A stretch of 64,000 nucleotides of DNA from Burkholderiaceae bacterium (GCA_004298905.1 SCTK01000007.1:62001-126000), one strand, 5' to 3'; shown: positions 1-9,238, counted from the stretch's first letter. A program made the numbers and translations. Notes: generated from the sequence alone by a model not told the origin.

Positions 1-953
1 TTTTGATTGTCGGTGGATTGACTGGCGGCTATGTGCTCTACCGCAGCTATACCAGCATGCCTTCCGCCGTTGGTTTGCAAACGGCCGCGTCGCCGACACA
101 CGGCAGCGTGCTCACGGATCCCGCGCTGTTGAATGCGCCGCGGCGTGACAACACGTTGTTGCCTGTGGCTGCGCAAGCGCCCCTGGCAACTGTGGTGCCG
201 CAGAATGCATCGCAACCGCGCGTTGCACTGGTCAGCCCCGCTCCCGTTGCAGCCCCGGCAGCGCCTGCGTCGATGCCCAAGGCCGCGCCTGTTGACCGCA
301 GCCCTACGCCCACGTTCAGTCACCAGCTGCAAGCGCGCGAGGAGTTGAGCCAGAGCCTGAATGCCGGTTATCAAGCCTTGCAGCAAGACGATCGTGCCAG
401 TGCGCTGGCCCACTATCAACGGGCATTGCAATTGGATGCCAGCAATCTCGATGCCTTGCTCGGTCTGGGCTATGTGGCGCAGCAGGATAATCGTACGGAA
501 GCCGCTACGGTTTATTTCAGACAAGCACTCAGTCTTGATCCGCGCAATCCCTATGCACTCACGGCGCTCGCGAACATGAATGATGCAGCGAATGTAAATG
601 GCACGGCATCCGAAAGCCGTTTGAAATATCTGTCTGCGCATACGGCCGGCACGGAAGAAGAAATCAGTGGCGCGCTGCAATTTGCACTGGGCAACACGCT
701 GGCCGCTCAGCTGCGTTGGGATGAAGCGCAGCAAGCCTATTTCAATGCGGTGGCAGCGCAGCCGCGCAATCCCGACTACCTTTTCAATCTGGCCGTCAGT
801 CTGGATCAGTTGCACCAGTCGCAGCCCGCACTGGATTATTACCGCAAGGCGCTGGCAGCGGCGAATGCCATGACGGCGCACTTCGACGCACAGCAAGTGG
901 CGCAGCGTGCGCAGGCGCTCGAGCACGCGCTCAAGCAAGCGCAGAAAAACTGA
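1..953 (+). CDS. TPR protein of MSHA-like pilus cluster (5' partial, MshN-like)
   Basis: The reading frame is open to the left edge, so the true start lies outside the window. The visible protein opens with a hydrophobic segment (about residues 1-14, IVGGLTGGYVLY), then a Pro/Ala-rich linker to about residue 105, then tetratricopeptide-type helices (for example SALAHYQRALQLD and AATVYFRQALSLDP). This is the layout of MshN-type proteins: an inner-membrane anchor with a periplasmic TPR scaffold. It lies 9 nt before the pilus ATPase gene, so co-transcription is likely. The MshN assignment is inferred from neighbours and architecture; any TPR assembly factor of a type II/IV machine would fit. Confidence 0.75.
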   Translation, partial: LIVGGLTGGYVLYRSYTSMPSAVGLQTAASPTHGSVLTDPALLNAPRRDNTLLPVAAQAPLATVVPQNASQPRVALVSPAPVAAPAAPASMPKAAPVDRSPTPTFSHQLQAREELSQSLNAGYQALQQDDRASALAHYQRALQLDASNLDALLGLGYVAQQDNRTEAATVYFRQALSLDPRNPYALTALANMNDAANVNGTASESRLKYLSAHTAGTEEEISGALQFALGNTLAAQLRWDEAQQAYFNAVAAQPRNPDYLFNLAVSLDQLHQSQPALDYYRKALAAANAMTAHFDAQQVAQRAQALEHALKQAQKN

Positions 954-962
954 CGTCCGCTC

Positions 963-2663
963 ATGGCACGCAAGGCGCTTGGCCAAACCCTGGTAGACGA
1001 TGGCTTGATCAGCGAAGATCAGTTGCGCATCGCCCTGCAGGAGCAGGCACGGCTGCAGCAGCCACTCGGCAAGATTCTCATCAACCTCGGCTTCCTGACT
1101 GAAAGCACGCTGCGCGATTCGCTCTCCGAAACGCTGGGGCAAGGCACCGTCGATCTCTCCAGCATCGCCGTCGATGCGGCTGCGCTGCAAATGATTCCAC
1201 GCGACTTCGCACGCCACTACAAAATTTTTCCGGTGGCGCTGGATGCTGAATTAGGGCGGCTGACGATCGCCATGGCCAGCGCACACGATGTCGTTGCGCT
1301 CGACCAGTTGCGCTTGCGCCTGCGCAGCCAGTTCGACCGCGAGCCCACGCTGGTGCCCTTGCTGGCGGGCGAAACCGATCTGCTCGACGCCATCGACCGC
1401 TACTACGCCTACGAATTTTCCATCGACGGCATTTTGCGCGAGATCGAAACCGGCACCATCGAATTGCAACCCTATGCGCTGCAGGGCGAGGATTACGGCC
1501 AGCCGGTGGTGCGCCTGATCAACGCGCTGCTGGCGGATGCCGCGCGCGGCGGCGCTTCCGATATCCACTTCGAACCCGAACCCGCTTTTCTGCGCATTCG
1601 TTATCGCATCGATGGCGTGTTGCGCCAAGTGCGCGCACTGCATCGCAGCTACTGGCCCGCCATGCTGGTGCGGCTGAAAGTGGTGAGCGGCATGAATCTG
1701 GCCGAATCGCGCGCGCCGCAGGATGGTCGCATCACGCTGACCATTTCCGGCCGCGAAATCGACTTTCGTGCTTCGACCCAGCCGGTTACGCACGGCGAAA
1801 ATTTTGTCGCCCGGATTCTCGACCGTCAGCGCGGCATCTTCACCCTTGATGGCCTCGGCTTGCAGGAACACATCCTCAGCGAACTGAAGTTGATGCTGGC
1901 GCGTCCGGAAGGGCTGATTCTCGTCACCGGCCCGACCGGCAGCGGCAAGACCACCACGCTGTATTCCGTGCTCAACCATTTGAACAGCGAACACATCAAC
2001 ATCATGACGCTGGAAGATCCGGTCGAGTATCCGCTGCCGATGGTGCGTCAGACGGCGGTCAGCGACGCCGCCAAAACCACCTTCGCCAGCGGCGTGCGCG
2101 CGATTCTGCGGCAAGACCCGGACGTGATCCTGATCGGCGAGATTCGCGATCAGGAAACTGCCGAGATGGCTTTCCGCGCCGCCATGACCGGCCACCAGGT
2201 GTTCTCCACCCTGCACACCAACAGCGCCGTCGGTGTGCTGGCGCGCCTGCTTGATCTGGGCGTCTTGCGCGACATCATGGCCGGTAATTTGATCGGCGTG
2301 ATTGCGCAACGGCTGGTACGCGTCTTGTGCACGCACTGCAAGAAAGCCGAACCCGCCGATGCGCTGGAGTGTCGCCTGCTGGGCCAGAGCACAGAAATGG
2401 CGCCGGAAATTTTTCATCCGGCCGGTTGCAAGCACTGCAACTTCCAGGGCTACAAAGGGCGCATCGCACTGATGGAAGTGTTGCGCATCACCCCCGAACT
2501 GGAACAGTTGATCGCCCTCAAGGGTACTGCGCAAGATTTGCTGCACGCCGCGCTCAAGCAGGGTTTTCTGCCATTGGCGGAAGAAGCCGCACGGCGCGTG
2601 CTGGATGGCACCACCGCGCTGGCCGAAGTCTCGCGCACCGTCGATTTGACCGGACGGGCTTGA
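963..2663 (+). CDS. Type II/IV secretion-pilus assembly ATPase (GspE/PilB/MshE family)
   Basis: Cytoplasmic hexameric ATPase that powers pilin polymerisation. Residues 1-150 form an MshEN-type N-domain (ALGQTLVDDGLISEDQL). Residues about 180-540 are the secretion ATPase core: Walker A GPTGSGKTTT at 323-332, Asp box LEDPVEYP, Walker B DPDVILIGEIRD near 386-397 and a His box (STLHTNSA). A CxxC pair set (CTHC, CKHC; about 456-489) is the zinc site common to GspE and PilB but absent from retraction ATPases of the PilT type. Length 566 aa is normal. It is followed 3 nt later by the platform protein gene, as in mshE-mshG. The exact subfamily (MshE or GspE) is an inference. Confidence 0.93.
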   Translation: MARKALGQTLVDDGLISEDQLRIALQEQARLQQPLGKILINLGFLTESTLRDSLSETLGQGTVDLSSIAVDAAALQMIPRDFARHYKIFPVALDAELGRLTIAMASAHDVVALDQLRLRLRSQFDREPTLVPLLAGETDLLDAIDRYYAYEFSIDGILREIETGTIELQPYALQGEDYGQPVVRLINALLADAARGGASDIHFEPEPAFLRIRYRIDGVLRQVRALHRSYWPAMLVRLKVVSGMNLAESRAPQDGRITLTISGREIDFRASTQPVTHGENFVARILDRQRGIFTLDGLGLQEHILSELKLMLARPEGLILVTGPTGSGKTTTLYSVLNHLNSEHINIMTLEDPVEYPLPMVRQTAVSDAAKTTFASGVRAILRQDPDVILIGEIRDQETAEMAFRAAMTGHQVFSTLHTNSAVGVLARLLDLGVLRDIMAGNLIGVIAQRLVRVLCTHCKKAEPADALECRLLGQSTEMAPEIFHPAGCKHCNFQGYKGRIALMEVLRITPELEQLIALKGTAQDLLHAALKQGFLPLAEEAARRVLDGTTALAEVSRTVDLTGRA

Positions 2664-2666
2664 CCC

Positions 2667-3869
2667 ATGCCGCGCTATCGCTACTCCGCCCTGCAAGCCA
2701 ACGGCCTGACCATCCGTGGCGAGATGGAGGCGGCCAGCCCGCTCGATCTGGAGCTGCGGCTGGAGCGCCAAGGGGTGGAGCTGTTGCGCGTGCGCCGTCG
2801 CTGGACGCTGAGCTGGGACAGTGATCTGCATTTGTCGCGGCAAGACATCATCACCTTTACCTTCATGCTGGAACAATTGCTGGCTGCCGGGATCCCGCTG
2901 CTCGACGGCTTGAAGGATCTGCGCAACACCATTCCCCAGCGCAATATGCAAAGTCTGGTGTCGGAACTGGTAGAGGCGATTGAAAACGGTCAGACCCTGT
3001 CCTCAGCGCTGGCGCGGCATCCGCAACTCTTTGGGCCCTATTACGTCAGCCTGGTCGAAGCGGGCGAGCGCAGCGGTGACATGGTGAAGGTGTTGAACCG
3101 TTTGACGCTGGCATTGAAATGGCAGGATGAATTGATTGCCCAAACGCGCCGTCTGCTGTTTTATCCCTCTTTCGCGGGCGGCGTGGTGCTGTCGGTCGTG
3201 TTGTTTCTGTTGTTGTATCTGGTGCCGCAACTGGCCAGTTTCATCCAGACCGTAGGCCAGACCCTGCCTTGGCAAACCCGCATACTGCTCAGCGTGGGCA
3301 ATTTTCTGCGCGACGATTGGTATATCGTTGTGGGCATTCTCCTCCTTGCGCTGCTGAGTTTCGGTATCTGGCTGCAAAGTTCGCCATTGGCCAAATTGAA
3401 AATGGATCAATCCATCCTCAAGCTCTGGCGCTTCGGTCCCGTCTTGAAAAAACTTTTGCTGGCGCGTTTTGCCAGCACTTTTGCCTTGCTGTTTCGCGCC
3501 GGGATTCCGGTGCTCGATGCGCTCGACATTTGTTCGCGCGCCACGCGTAACCGGGCGATTTCCATCGCCATCGTGCAAGCGCGTGAAGCGATCATCGAGG
3601 GCAAGAGCATCAGCGAAAGTTTTGCGCACGCCAATATCTTTCCGCCGCTGGTGCTGCGCATGCTGCGCATCGGCGAGACCACCGGCAACATGGATCAATC
3701 GCTGGAGAACGTGTCCTATTTTTATCAGCGCGAAGTGCAGGAATCGATTGCGCGTTTGCAAACGCTGGTGGAGCCCGTGCTCACCGCGATCCTTGGTTTG
3801 ATTCTGGCCTGGATCATGATCTCCGTGCTGGGTCCGGTGTATGACATTTTGAGCAGGCTCAAATTCTGA
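2667..3869 (+). CDS. Inner-membrane platform protein (GspF/PilC/MshG family)
   Basis: Polytopic platform protein that couples the ATPase to the growing pseudopilus or pilus. It is 400 aa with two repeated GspF domains: about residues 65-190 (FTFMLEQLLAAGIPLLDGL) and 265-390 (FASTFALLFRAGIPVLDAL). Each copy carries the family's repeated GxP-L motif and an EAGERSG or RIGETTG motif. Hydrophobic segments sit near 165-195, 215-235 and 370-390. The start ATG is 4 nt after the ATPase stop, and the stop overlaps the next ATG (TGATG), so the cluster is tightly coupled in translation. Confidence 0.93.
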   Translation: MPRYRYSALQANGLTIRGEMEAASPLDLELRLERQGVELLRVRRRWTLSWDSDLHLSRQDIITFTFMLEQLLAAGIPLLDGLKDLRNTIPQRNMQSLVSELVEAIENGQTLSSALARHPQLFGPYYVSLVEAGERSGDMVKVLNRLTLALKWQDELIAQTRRLLFYPSFAGGVVLSVVLFLLLYLVPQLASFIQTVGQTLPWQTRILLSVGNFLRDDWYIVVGILLLALLSFGIWLQSSPLAKLKMDQSILKLWRFGPVLKKLLLARFASTFALLFRAGIPVLDALDICSRATRNRAISIAIVQAREAIIEGKSISESFAHANIFPPLVLRMLRIGETTGNMDQSLENVSYFYQREVQESIARLQTLVEPVLTAILGLILAWIMISVLGPVYDILSRLKF

Positions 3870-5389
3870 TGAAAATCGGCCGCATTCTCTACATCGCCGG
3901 TGAAACCGCACAGGAATATCGCTGGCAGCACCGGCAGCTTTCGATGCGCCGCTATGACAATCTGCAAGCCGGTCTGTTGCAGCAAGAGCTGGATGATCAT
4001 CCGGACAGCACGCTGTTGTTGCTTGATCTGCCCGCACTGGAATTCCGCGCGGACAGCCTGCCCGCTGTGCGCGGCGAAGATTTGCGGCAGATGCGCGCGC
4101 GGCGGCTGGAGCGTCTGTTTCCCGGCAGCGCGTTTTGCAATGCGCAGTTGATCGAAGCCGACCCACAAGATGCGCAGCGCAACCTCTGGCTGTTCCACGG
4201 CCTGGCTTTGCAGGAAGCCATCGAGCCCTGGCTCTCGACCGTGCGTGCCAGCGCCAGCCCACTGGCGGGCATCAGCGCTCTGCCCCTATTCACCACGCGG
4301 GCGCTGCAAGATCTTGGTCACCGGCCGGAACAGTTGCTGTGGGTGGCGGGCACGCCCAGCGGTTGGCGTTTTTTGTATTTCCATGGCGGACAACTTTTGT
4401 TCTCGCGTGTGTTGCCCTATCTGGGCAGCCGTGCAGGCAATGTGACGGCGGGCGCGACGGAAGAAGAGACGCTGGAAGAGGAGGTTGAACGCACACGCCA
4501 GTACCTGGTGGCGCAGCGCTGGCTGGCACACAATGAAATGCTGCATGTCTGGCTCACACCCATGGTCAGCCGTCCCACGCGCCCGTGGTCGCCGCTGTTG
4601 AACGATGCGGGGGGGCGCAGCGTGCTGTCAGTATCGACCTGGACCTTGGCGCAATTGTTTCCACAAAGCGAAGCGGAAGTGCCGCACGCCGACGGTTTGC
4701 ACGACTGGATTGCCAGCCAGTTGCTGCGGCACTGGCCGGCGCAGAATCATTACGCGCCCGCTGATTTGCGCCAGCGTTTTCTCGGCCGCACCTTGCGGCG
4801 TGCGGCATGGGTGGGTGGCGCGCTGATCTTGCTGGCCGGCGCCGTATTGGCCAGCTTCGATCTGCTGGAGGCGCAAGGGCTGCAACAGCAAATCGATGTG
4901 GCACAACAGCAGATCGCCGCGTCCCGGCAACAACTTGCGCAGGTGCTGCAAGGCCTGCCCGCAGCAGCGCTGCCGCTGCCCGAGCTGGAGGCGCGGATGC
5001 AGGCGTTGCGCGCCATCCAGATGCAACATGCGCCGCTGCGTCAGTGGTTGCTGCCCATCAGTCAGGCGTTGTCGGCGCAGCCCATCATCGAGTTGCGCAG
5101 CTTGGAGTGGTCGCCTGTGAAGACAGCGCAGGCGGGTTGGCGCCTCGCGTTCGAGGCGCGCGTCGAGTCTGACGATGCGCGGCAAGTCGCCAGCGAAATT
5201 GCGCAATTGCAGCAACGCCTGGTGCAGTCCGGCTTTGCCGTCAACGTGACGCACAGCCCGCTCAATTACGACGCCAAAGGCGCATTGCGGGAACAATTGC
5301 AGCGCGCCGACGCTGCGGCGCCGCTGCGCGTGCACCTGACGAACAGCGACTTCAGTATGGAACTGATCGCGCCTGGAGGTGGCACATGA
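3869..5389 (+). CDS. Fused PilM/PilN-like (GspL/MshI-like) pilus assembly protein
   Basis: Bitopic inner-membrane protein expected to link the cytoplasmic ATPase to the periplasmic alignment complex. Residues 1-300 look like the actin-like cytoplasmic domain of GspL/PilM/MshI (N-terminal sequence is divergent). A single transmembrane helix lies at about 313-331 (AWVGGALILLAGAVLAS). It is followed by a coiled coil (340-385, Gln/Ala-rich) and a PilN-like ferredoxin-fold region (WLLPISQALSAQPIIELRSLEW). The start overlaps the previous stop by one base. Homology is judged from position and topology rather than strong motifs, so GspL-like and MshI-like remain equally possible. Confidence 0.65.
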   Translation: MKIGRILYIAGETAQEYRWQHRQLSMRRYDNLQAGLLQQELDDHPDSTLLLLDLPALEFRADSLPAVRGEDLRQMRARRLERLFPGSAFCNAQLIEADPQDAQRNLWLFHGLALQEAIEPWLSTVRASASPLAGISALPLFTTRALQDLGHRPEQLLWVAGTPSGWRFLYFHGGQLLFSRVLPYLGSRAGNVTAGATEEETLEEEVERTRQYLVAQRWLAHNEMLHVWLTPMVSRPTRPWSPLLNDAGGRSVLSVSTWTLAQLFPQSEAEVPHADGLHDWIASQLLRHWPAQNHYAPADLRQRFLGRTLRRAAWVGGALILLAGAVLASFDLLEAQGLQQQIDVAQQQIAASRQQLAQVLQGLPAAALPLPELEARMQALRAIQMQHAPLRQWLLPISQALSAQPIIELRSLEWSPVKTAQAGWRLAFEARVESDDARQVASEIAQLQQRLVQSGFAVNVTHSPLNYDAKGALREQLQRADAAAPLRVHLTNSDFSMELIAPGGGT

Positions 5390-5973
5390 GATTGCTCGAC
5401 ACTGTTGAGCGCAGCGTGCCTGCCGCAGCAATTTTTCTGCTGTTGTGTGCCGCCGGTGCCGGGCTGGCCTGGTGGGGCCGCAGCGCGCTGGCCGATGCGC
5501 GCAGTCATTTCCGCGCAGCCATGCAGAACCAGCAAGGCAGCGCCGCCGAGCTGCGCCAGTTGCAAGCGGGTCTGCCGCACATCAAACAGGACATCGCCGA
5601 CTACGACGTGGCGGCACAGAAAGGCGGGTGGGCCGCTGAAGATCGCCGGCGCTTTTCCGAAGACCTGACGCAACTGGCGCAGGCCTTGCGCCTGCAAAAA
5701 CTCGAATACAGTGTGGCACCGCAGGAAGCTTACGCCGCCAACGGTTCGGCGGGTCATTGGATGCGCAGCCCGCTGGAAGTGCAATTGGGCTTGCAGCATG
5801 AAGGACAGCTGCTAAGCTTTGCGGAAGCCTTCCCCACGCTGCCCGGAGGGCTGCCCGTGTTGCACAGCTGCCGCATCGCCCGGCCGCAAAACGGCGATGG
5901 CAAGGGCAACCTGCTGGCAGAGTGCAAGGGCAGTCTGTACAGCGCTGCTGCACCGGATCGCACCGCCCCATGA
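5386..5973 (+). CDS. PilO/MshJ-like inner-membrane protein
   Basis: 195 aa. One N-terminal transmembrane helix at about residues 12-32 (PAAAIFLLLCAAGAGLAWWG) is followed by a predicted coiled coil (HFRAAMQNQQGSAAELRQLQAG) and a small periplasmic domain. That is the topology of PilO, GspM and MshJ, the partners of the PilN/GspL-type protein. The ATG overlaps the upstream stop by 4 nt (ATGA), consistent with a stoichiometric pair. No family motif is strong enough to name the subfamily. Confidence 0.6.
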   Translation: MRLLDTVERSVPAAAIFLLLCAAGAGLAWWGRSALADARSHFRAAMQNQQGSAAELRQLQAGLPHIKQDIADYDVAAQKGGWAAEDRRRFSEDLTQLAQALRLQKLEYSVAPQEAYAANGSAGHWMRSPLEVQLGLQHEGQLLSFAEAFPTLPGGLPVLHSCRIARPQNGDGKGNLLAECKGSLYSAAAPDRTAP

Positions 5974-5977
5974 AGCC

Positions 5978-6394
5978 ATGAAGACCGCCCCGAAAATTCT
6001 ATTGCCGCTGTGTTGCCTGGGTCTGCTCGCGGGCGCTTCCGCCGCGTGTGCCGCCGAAACGCTGGGCCGCCTGTTCTTCACGCCCGAGCAGCGCGTGCAA
6101 CTGGAGCGGCAAGAGCGTCAGCAGCCGCGCGGCAATGTGCGCATCAATGGGTACCTGCTAACGCTGCCCAGCGGCAAAGCCACTGCCTGGATCGACGGCA
6201 AACCCGTCGCCGCGCGCGAGGGCAGCGAACTGCATCTCGATGCCAACGATACTGCCGTGTCCAGCATCACCATCACCAATGCGCGCGGCAGCAAATCGCG
6301 CGCACACGTTGGCGACGCCGTCGATCCCGAATCCGGCGCGGTGCAGCCCAACGCGCCTGCGCACATCCAGCGCAACCCCGCCAAGGCGCAATAG
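5978..6394 (+). CDS. Small periplasmic protein of the pilus cluster (MshK-like position)
   Basis: 138 aa from the ATG at 5978. This start gives a clean signal peptide (MKTAPKILLPLCCLGLLAGA, cleavage near ACAA/ET); starts further upstream would bury it. The mature part begins with RLFFTPEQRVQLERQ, which I have seen on small proteins in such loci, then a compact domain rich in Gly, Thr and Ile (NVRINGYLLTLPSGKATAWIDG) and a Pro/Ala tail. The domain resembles the small periplasmic pilotin/MshK-type proteins that contact the secretin. Function is inferred only from position. Confidence 0.55.
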   Translation: MKTAPKILLPLCCLGLLAGASAACAAETLGRLFFTPEQRVQLERQERQQPRGNVRINGYLLTLPSGKATAWIDGKPVAAREGSELHLDANDTAVSSITITNARGSKSRAHVGDAVDPESGAVQPNAPAHIQRNPAKAQ

Positions 6395-6395
6395 C

Positions 6396-7772
6396 ATGCA
6401 GCGTCCGCACCGCGGCTTCATACTGCCACTGCTGGTCATCCTGCTGGCCGTTACCGCAGTGGCCATCTTTGCAACACTCTTGCAAAGTGAACCGACACAA
6501 ACGCGGCGCGAGCGGATAACCACAACGGCGCTGGCACAGGCAAAAGCAGCCTTGCTGGCTTATGCCGCGGCTAAGCCGTTGACGGATATTTCTCCCACCC
6601 TGGTCGCTAACGATTACTTGCCCTGGGCTTTGCCCTGCCCGGATCTGGGCACTTCCCTCGCGGGCGAGGGTTATGCGGCGGGTGTGTGTGGCAGTGCTAA
6701 CGTGGCCAGTCTGGGGCGGCTTCCGTGGCGCTCCTTGCGCACTGATGTCTTGCGCGATGGCGATAATGAGTGTCTCTGGTATGCCGTTTCCGGTACGCAT
6801 AAAAGTGCGCCGTTTTCCTCACTGACCATGATCAATGAAGACACGCCAGCGCTGTTGCAAATGGTCGACGCGCAAGGCAATGTGGCAGGCGCGGCGGGAA
6901 CAGACGTGATCGCAGTCGTGTTTGCCCCCGGCGCGGTTTTGCCCTCGCAAAGCCAGACCATAGACCCCACCAAAAATACCGGCATCTGCGGTGGCAATCT
7001 GACGGCAGCCAACTATCTCGACAGTTTCGCCAGCGCGACCGGCATGGTCAACAATGCGAGCTTGAGTGGCAGCGCCTTCAATGTCAGCACATTGATTCAA
7101 GCGGCCGCAGCCGGGCAGTTCGACGATCATTTGATCACCATCACGCGCAACGAGATTCAGGCGGCCGTTTCCCGGCGCGCCGATTTTGTTGAACAGCCTG
7201 CCCAGCCCGCGGGCGTGAAGCCGCGCATGCAGGAAGTGGCCGAGACGCTGGCGCAATGTCTCGTCGCCAATGCCGCCACTGGATTTCCTCGTGCCGCCGA
7301 TCTTGGCAGTGGCAGCCGATGGCAGGATTTTTCCGGCCTGGGCTATCCGCCCGCCAGCGGTTTTTCCGGCCGCTTTCCCGCGAGTTGGGCCAACGGCAAT
7401 TGCCCCACCCTTACCGGCAGCGTCTCGATGAATGCCTTGTACAATCACTGGAAAGACCATTTTTTCTATGCACTTTCCGGCGGCTTTGCCAGCGCCCCTG
7501 GAGGTTGTTCTGGCGGCAATTGCGTGACCGTGAATGGTGGCGCAACCCAGTATGCGGCAATCGTCATTTTTTCCGGTGTGCGTTTGAGTACCCAAACCCG
7601 CGCAGACGCGACGTTGGGTGATGTTCGACAGTACCTTGAGGGGCGCAATGCCAGCAATTACCCGGATCTGGCCGGTAATGGCAATTACCAATCGGCCACG
7701 GCGGTTAGCAGTGGTTTCAACGATGTTTTGATCTGTATCCCCGCCAATCTGAGCGCACCTTTCAAATGTTGA
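6396..7772 (+). CDS. Large pseudopilin-like protein lacking Glu5
   Basis: 458 aa from the ATG at 6396, one base after the previous stop. The N-terminus has a short basic leader ending in Gly, then a hydrophobic helix (RG|FILPLLVILLAVTAVAIFA), the form of a class III signal peptide cut by PilD. Position 5 of the mature protein is Leu rather than the usual Glu, as in GspK-type minor pseudopilins. The long extracellular part (about 400 aa) has many Gly/Ser/Asn residues and paired cysteines (CPDL, CGS, CLVANA, CPT, CSGGNC). It may be a tip or adhesin-type minor pilin; no named family was recognised. Confidence 0.6.
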   Translation: MQRPHRGFILPLLVILLAVTAVAIFATLLQSEPTQTRRERITTTALAQAKAALLAYAAAKPLTDISPTLVANDYLPWALPCPDLGTSLAGEGYAAGVCGSANVASLGRLPWRSLRTDVLRDGDNECLWYAVSGTHKSAPFSSLTMINEDTPALLQMVDAQGNVAGAAGTDVIAVVFAPGAVLPSQSQTIDPTKNTGICGGNLTAANYLDSFASATGMVNNASLSGSAFNVSTLIQAAAAGQFDDHLITITRNEIQAAVSRRADFVEQPAQPAGVKPRMQEVAETLAQCLVANAATGFPRAADLGSGSRWQDFSGLGYPPASGFSGRFPASWANGNCPTLTGSVSMNALYNHWKDHFFYALSGGFASAPGGCSGGNCVTVNGGATQYAAIVIFSGVRLSTQTRADATLGDVRQYLEGRNASNYPDLAGNGNYQSATAVSSGFNDVLICIPANLSAPFKC

Positions 7773-8476
7773 CTTCGCCAGTAAAAAAATCGGTCTCTGG
7801 GTTTACGATTCTCGAGCTGGCCATTGTGCTGCTGATTGTGGCGGCATTGACCGCTTCGCTGTTAGGACCCTTCACCAATTATCTGTATCAGCGGCAGGTC
7901 GCTGAGACAGATAAATCGCTGGATGAAATCAAGGAAGCTTTGCTGGGATTTGCCGCTGCCAATGGACGTTTGCCCTATCCTGGGCTCACAGGAGTAGGGC
8001 TTGAGGACGCTACGACATGCACTGGCACCAACAATAGTGACTATTGTAGTGGTGTCATTCCCTGGCAGGTGTTGGGCATTGCTCGCACCGATGCGTGGAA
8101 CAAGCCGTTTCGTTACAGCGTGAGCTACCCTTTTGCTGACCCATCCAAGCCGATCAAATTCACTCTGCAGGATAAATCGAGCCTGAGCGTCAATATGCGC
8201 GATCCAGGCGCTGCCGGTCTGGTGTCAATTGCCTCCAAGGTGCCTACGATCGTGTGGTCGGCGGGCCGGCGTAATACAGGCGTCCCCGCTAACGTCGACG
8301 AAATAACCAATGAAAATTTGTTTACCCACAACCTGCTCCCTATCAAAGCGTTTGTTGTGACACGGCAATACGCCGAAGCGGGTGCTGTCGGCGGAGAGTT
8401 TGACGATCTGGTGGTCTGGGTGCCGGCCCCGGTTCTGTTCAATCGCTTATTGTCGGCAGGGCAAACGCTCAACTGA
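7766..8476 (+). CDS. Type IV prepilin-like minor pilin
   Basis: 236 aa. The signature SG|FTILELAIVLLIVAALT gives a canonical prepilin peptidase site with Phe1 and Glu5, followed by the hydrophobic polymerisation helix. The start overlaps the end of the preceding pseudopilin gene by 7 nt. The globular domain has a Cys pair (TTCTGTNNSDYCSG) and no recognised fold beyond the pilin N-domain. It probably assembles with the large pseudopilin upstream. Codon usage is a little less GC-biased than in the ATPase gene. Confidence 0.75.
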   Translation: MLTSPVKKSVSGFTILELAIVLLIVAALTASLLGPFTNYLYQRQVAETDKSLDEIKEALLGFAAANGRLPYPGLTGVGLEDATTCTGTNNSDYCSGVIPWQVLGIARTDAWNKPFRYSVSYPFADPSKPIKFTLQDKSSLSVNMRDPGAAGLVSIASKVPTIVWSAGRRNTGVPANVDEITNENLFTHNLLPIKAFVVTRQYAEAGAVGGEFDDLVVWVPAPVLFNRLLSAGQTLN

Positions 8477-8593
8477 GAGGCGCTGTGCCGCAGACGCTTC
8501 CGCCCACACCCCTGTCTGTGGTTTTCAGCACGCATTGCTTAGCCAAACAAAGAAAGCTTCCTTCGGCAAGAAAATATCGTTAAAATTTTATAC

Positions 8594-9238
8594 ATGTCAC
8601 CTCCAGCCTATCCCCTGCTGATTGTCGAAGACGATGCCGCTCTGCGTTTGATGCTGTGCGGTATCGGTGAATCCATGGGTTTCATGACCCATCCGACCGG
8701 CACACGCGATGAAGCGCTGCTCTGGCTGGGCGACTACAACAAGCCCTGTCTGATGCTGCTCGATCTGGGCCTGCCACCCTATCCGCAGGACACGCGCGAG
8801 GGCCTGGCGCTGTTGCATCATGTGCAGCATCAGGCGATTCCAGCCAAGACGATTGTGCTGTCGGGTCAGGATTATGAAAGCGCCACCCTGTCGGCAATCC
8901 GCGCCGGCGCTTTCGACTTCATAGCCAAACCCGCCACCACCGAACAGATTGGCGCTGCGCTCAGCCGCGCGCTGCTGTTCATGGACAAGGAAGTGAATAT
9001 GCGTGGGCAGGGTCTGTCGCGCCTGCAACTGGACGTGCGCTTGGGCGACGGTTTGAAAGCGGCGCGCGAAGACGCCGAAGAACGGTTGGTGCGCAGCGTG
9101 TTGCGCGAAACCAGTTTCAATATTCATGAATCCGCGCGCCGCTTGGGCATCAAGCGCGAAAACGTCTACTACTTCCTGAAAAAATTCGGCATCGAACGTC
9201 AACAGATTCTGCCCGATGCTGCCAACACTGTGGATTGA
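8594..9238 (+). CDS. Response regulator with Fis-type HTH (RegA/PrrA-like layout)
   Basis: 214 aa. Residues 7-125 are a receiver domain: acidic triad E12/D13/D14, phospho-acceptor D57 in MLLDLGLP, conserved Ser90 and Lys112 (FIAKPA). The C-terminus (about 160-200) is a Fis-type helix-turn-helix (RSVLRETSFNIHESARRLGIKRENVYYFLKK). There is no AAA+ domain, so it should act as a classical regulator rather than a sigma-54 activator. No Shine-Dalgarno sequence is visible before the ATG, and an AT-rich stretch (TTAAAATTTTATAC) abuts it, so a leaderless transcript is possible. Placement between prepilin genes suggests it controls pilus gene expression. Confidence 0.85.
   Translation: MSPPAYPLLIVEDDAALRLMLCGIGESMGFMTHPTGTRDEALLWLGDYNKPCLMLLDLGLPPYPQDTREGLALLHHVQHQAIPAKTIVLSGQDYESATLSAIRAGAFDFIAKPATTEQIGAALSRALLFMDKEVNMRGQGLSRLQLDVRLGDGLKAAREDAEERLVRSVLRETSFNIHESARRLGIKRENVYYFLKKFGIERQQILPDAANTVD

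Noticed and set aside
1251-2951. Long open frame on the minus strand across the pilus ATPase gene
   Set aside because: It mirrors the ATPase gene codon for codon, is Gln/His/Arg-rich and has no ribosome site: a shadow of GC-rich coding DNA.
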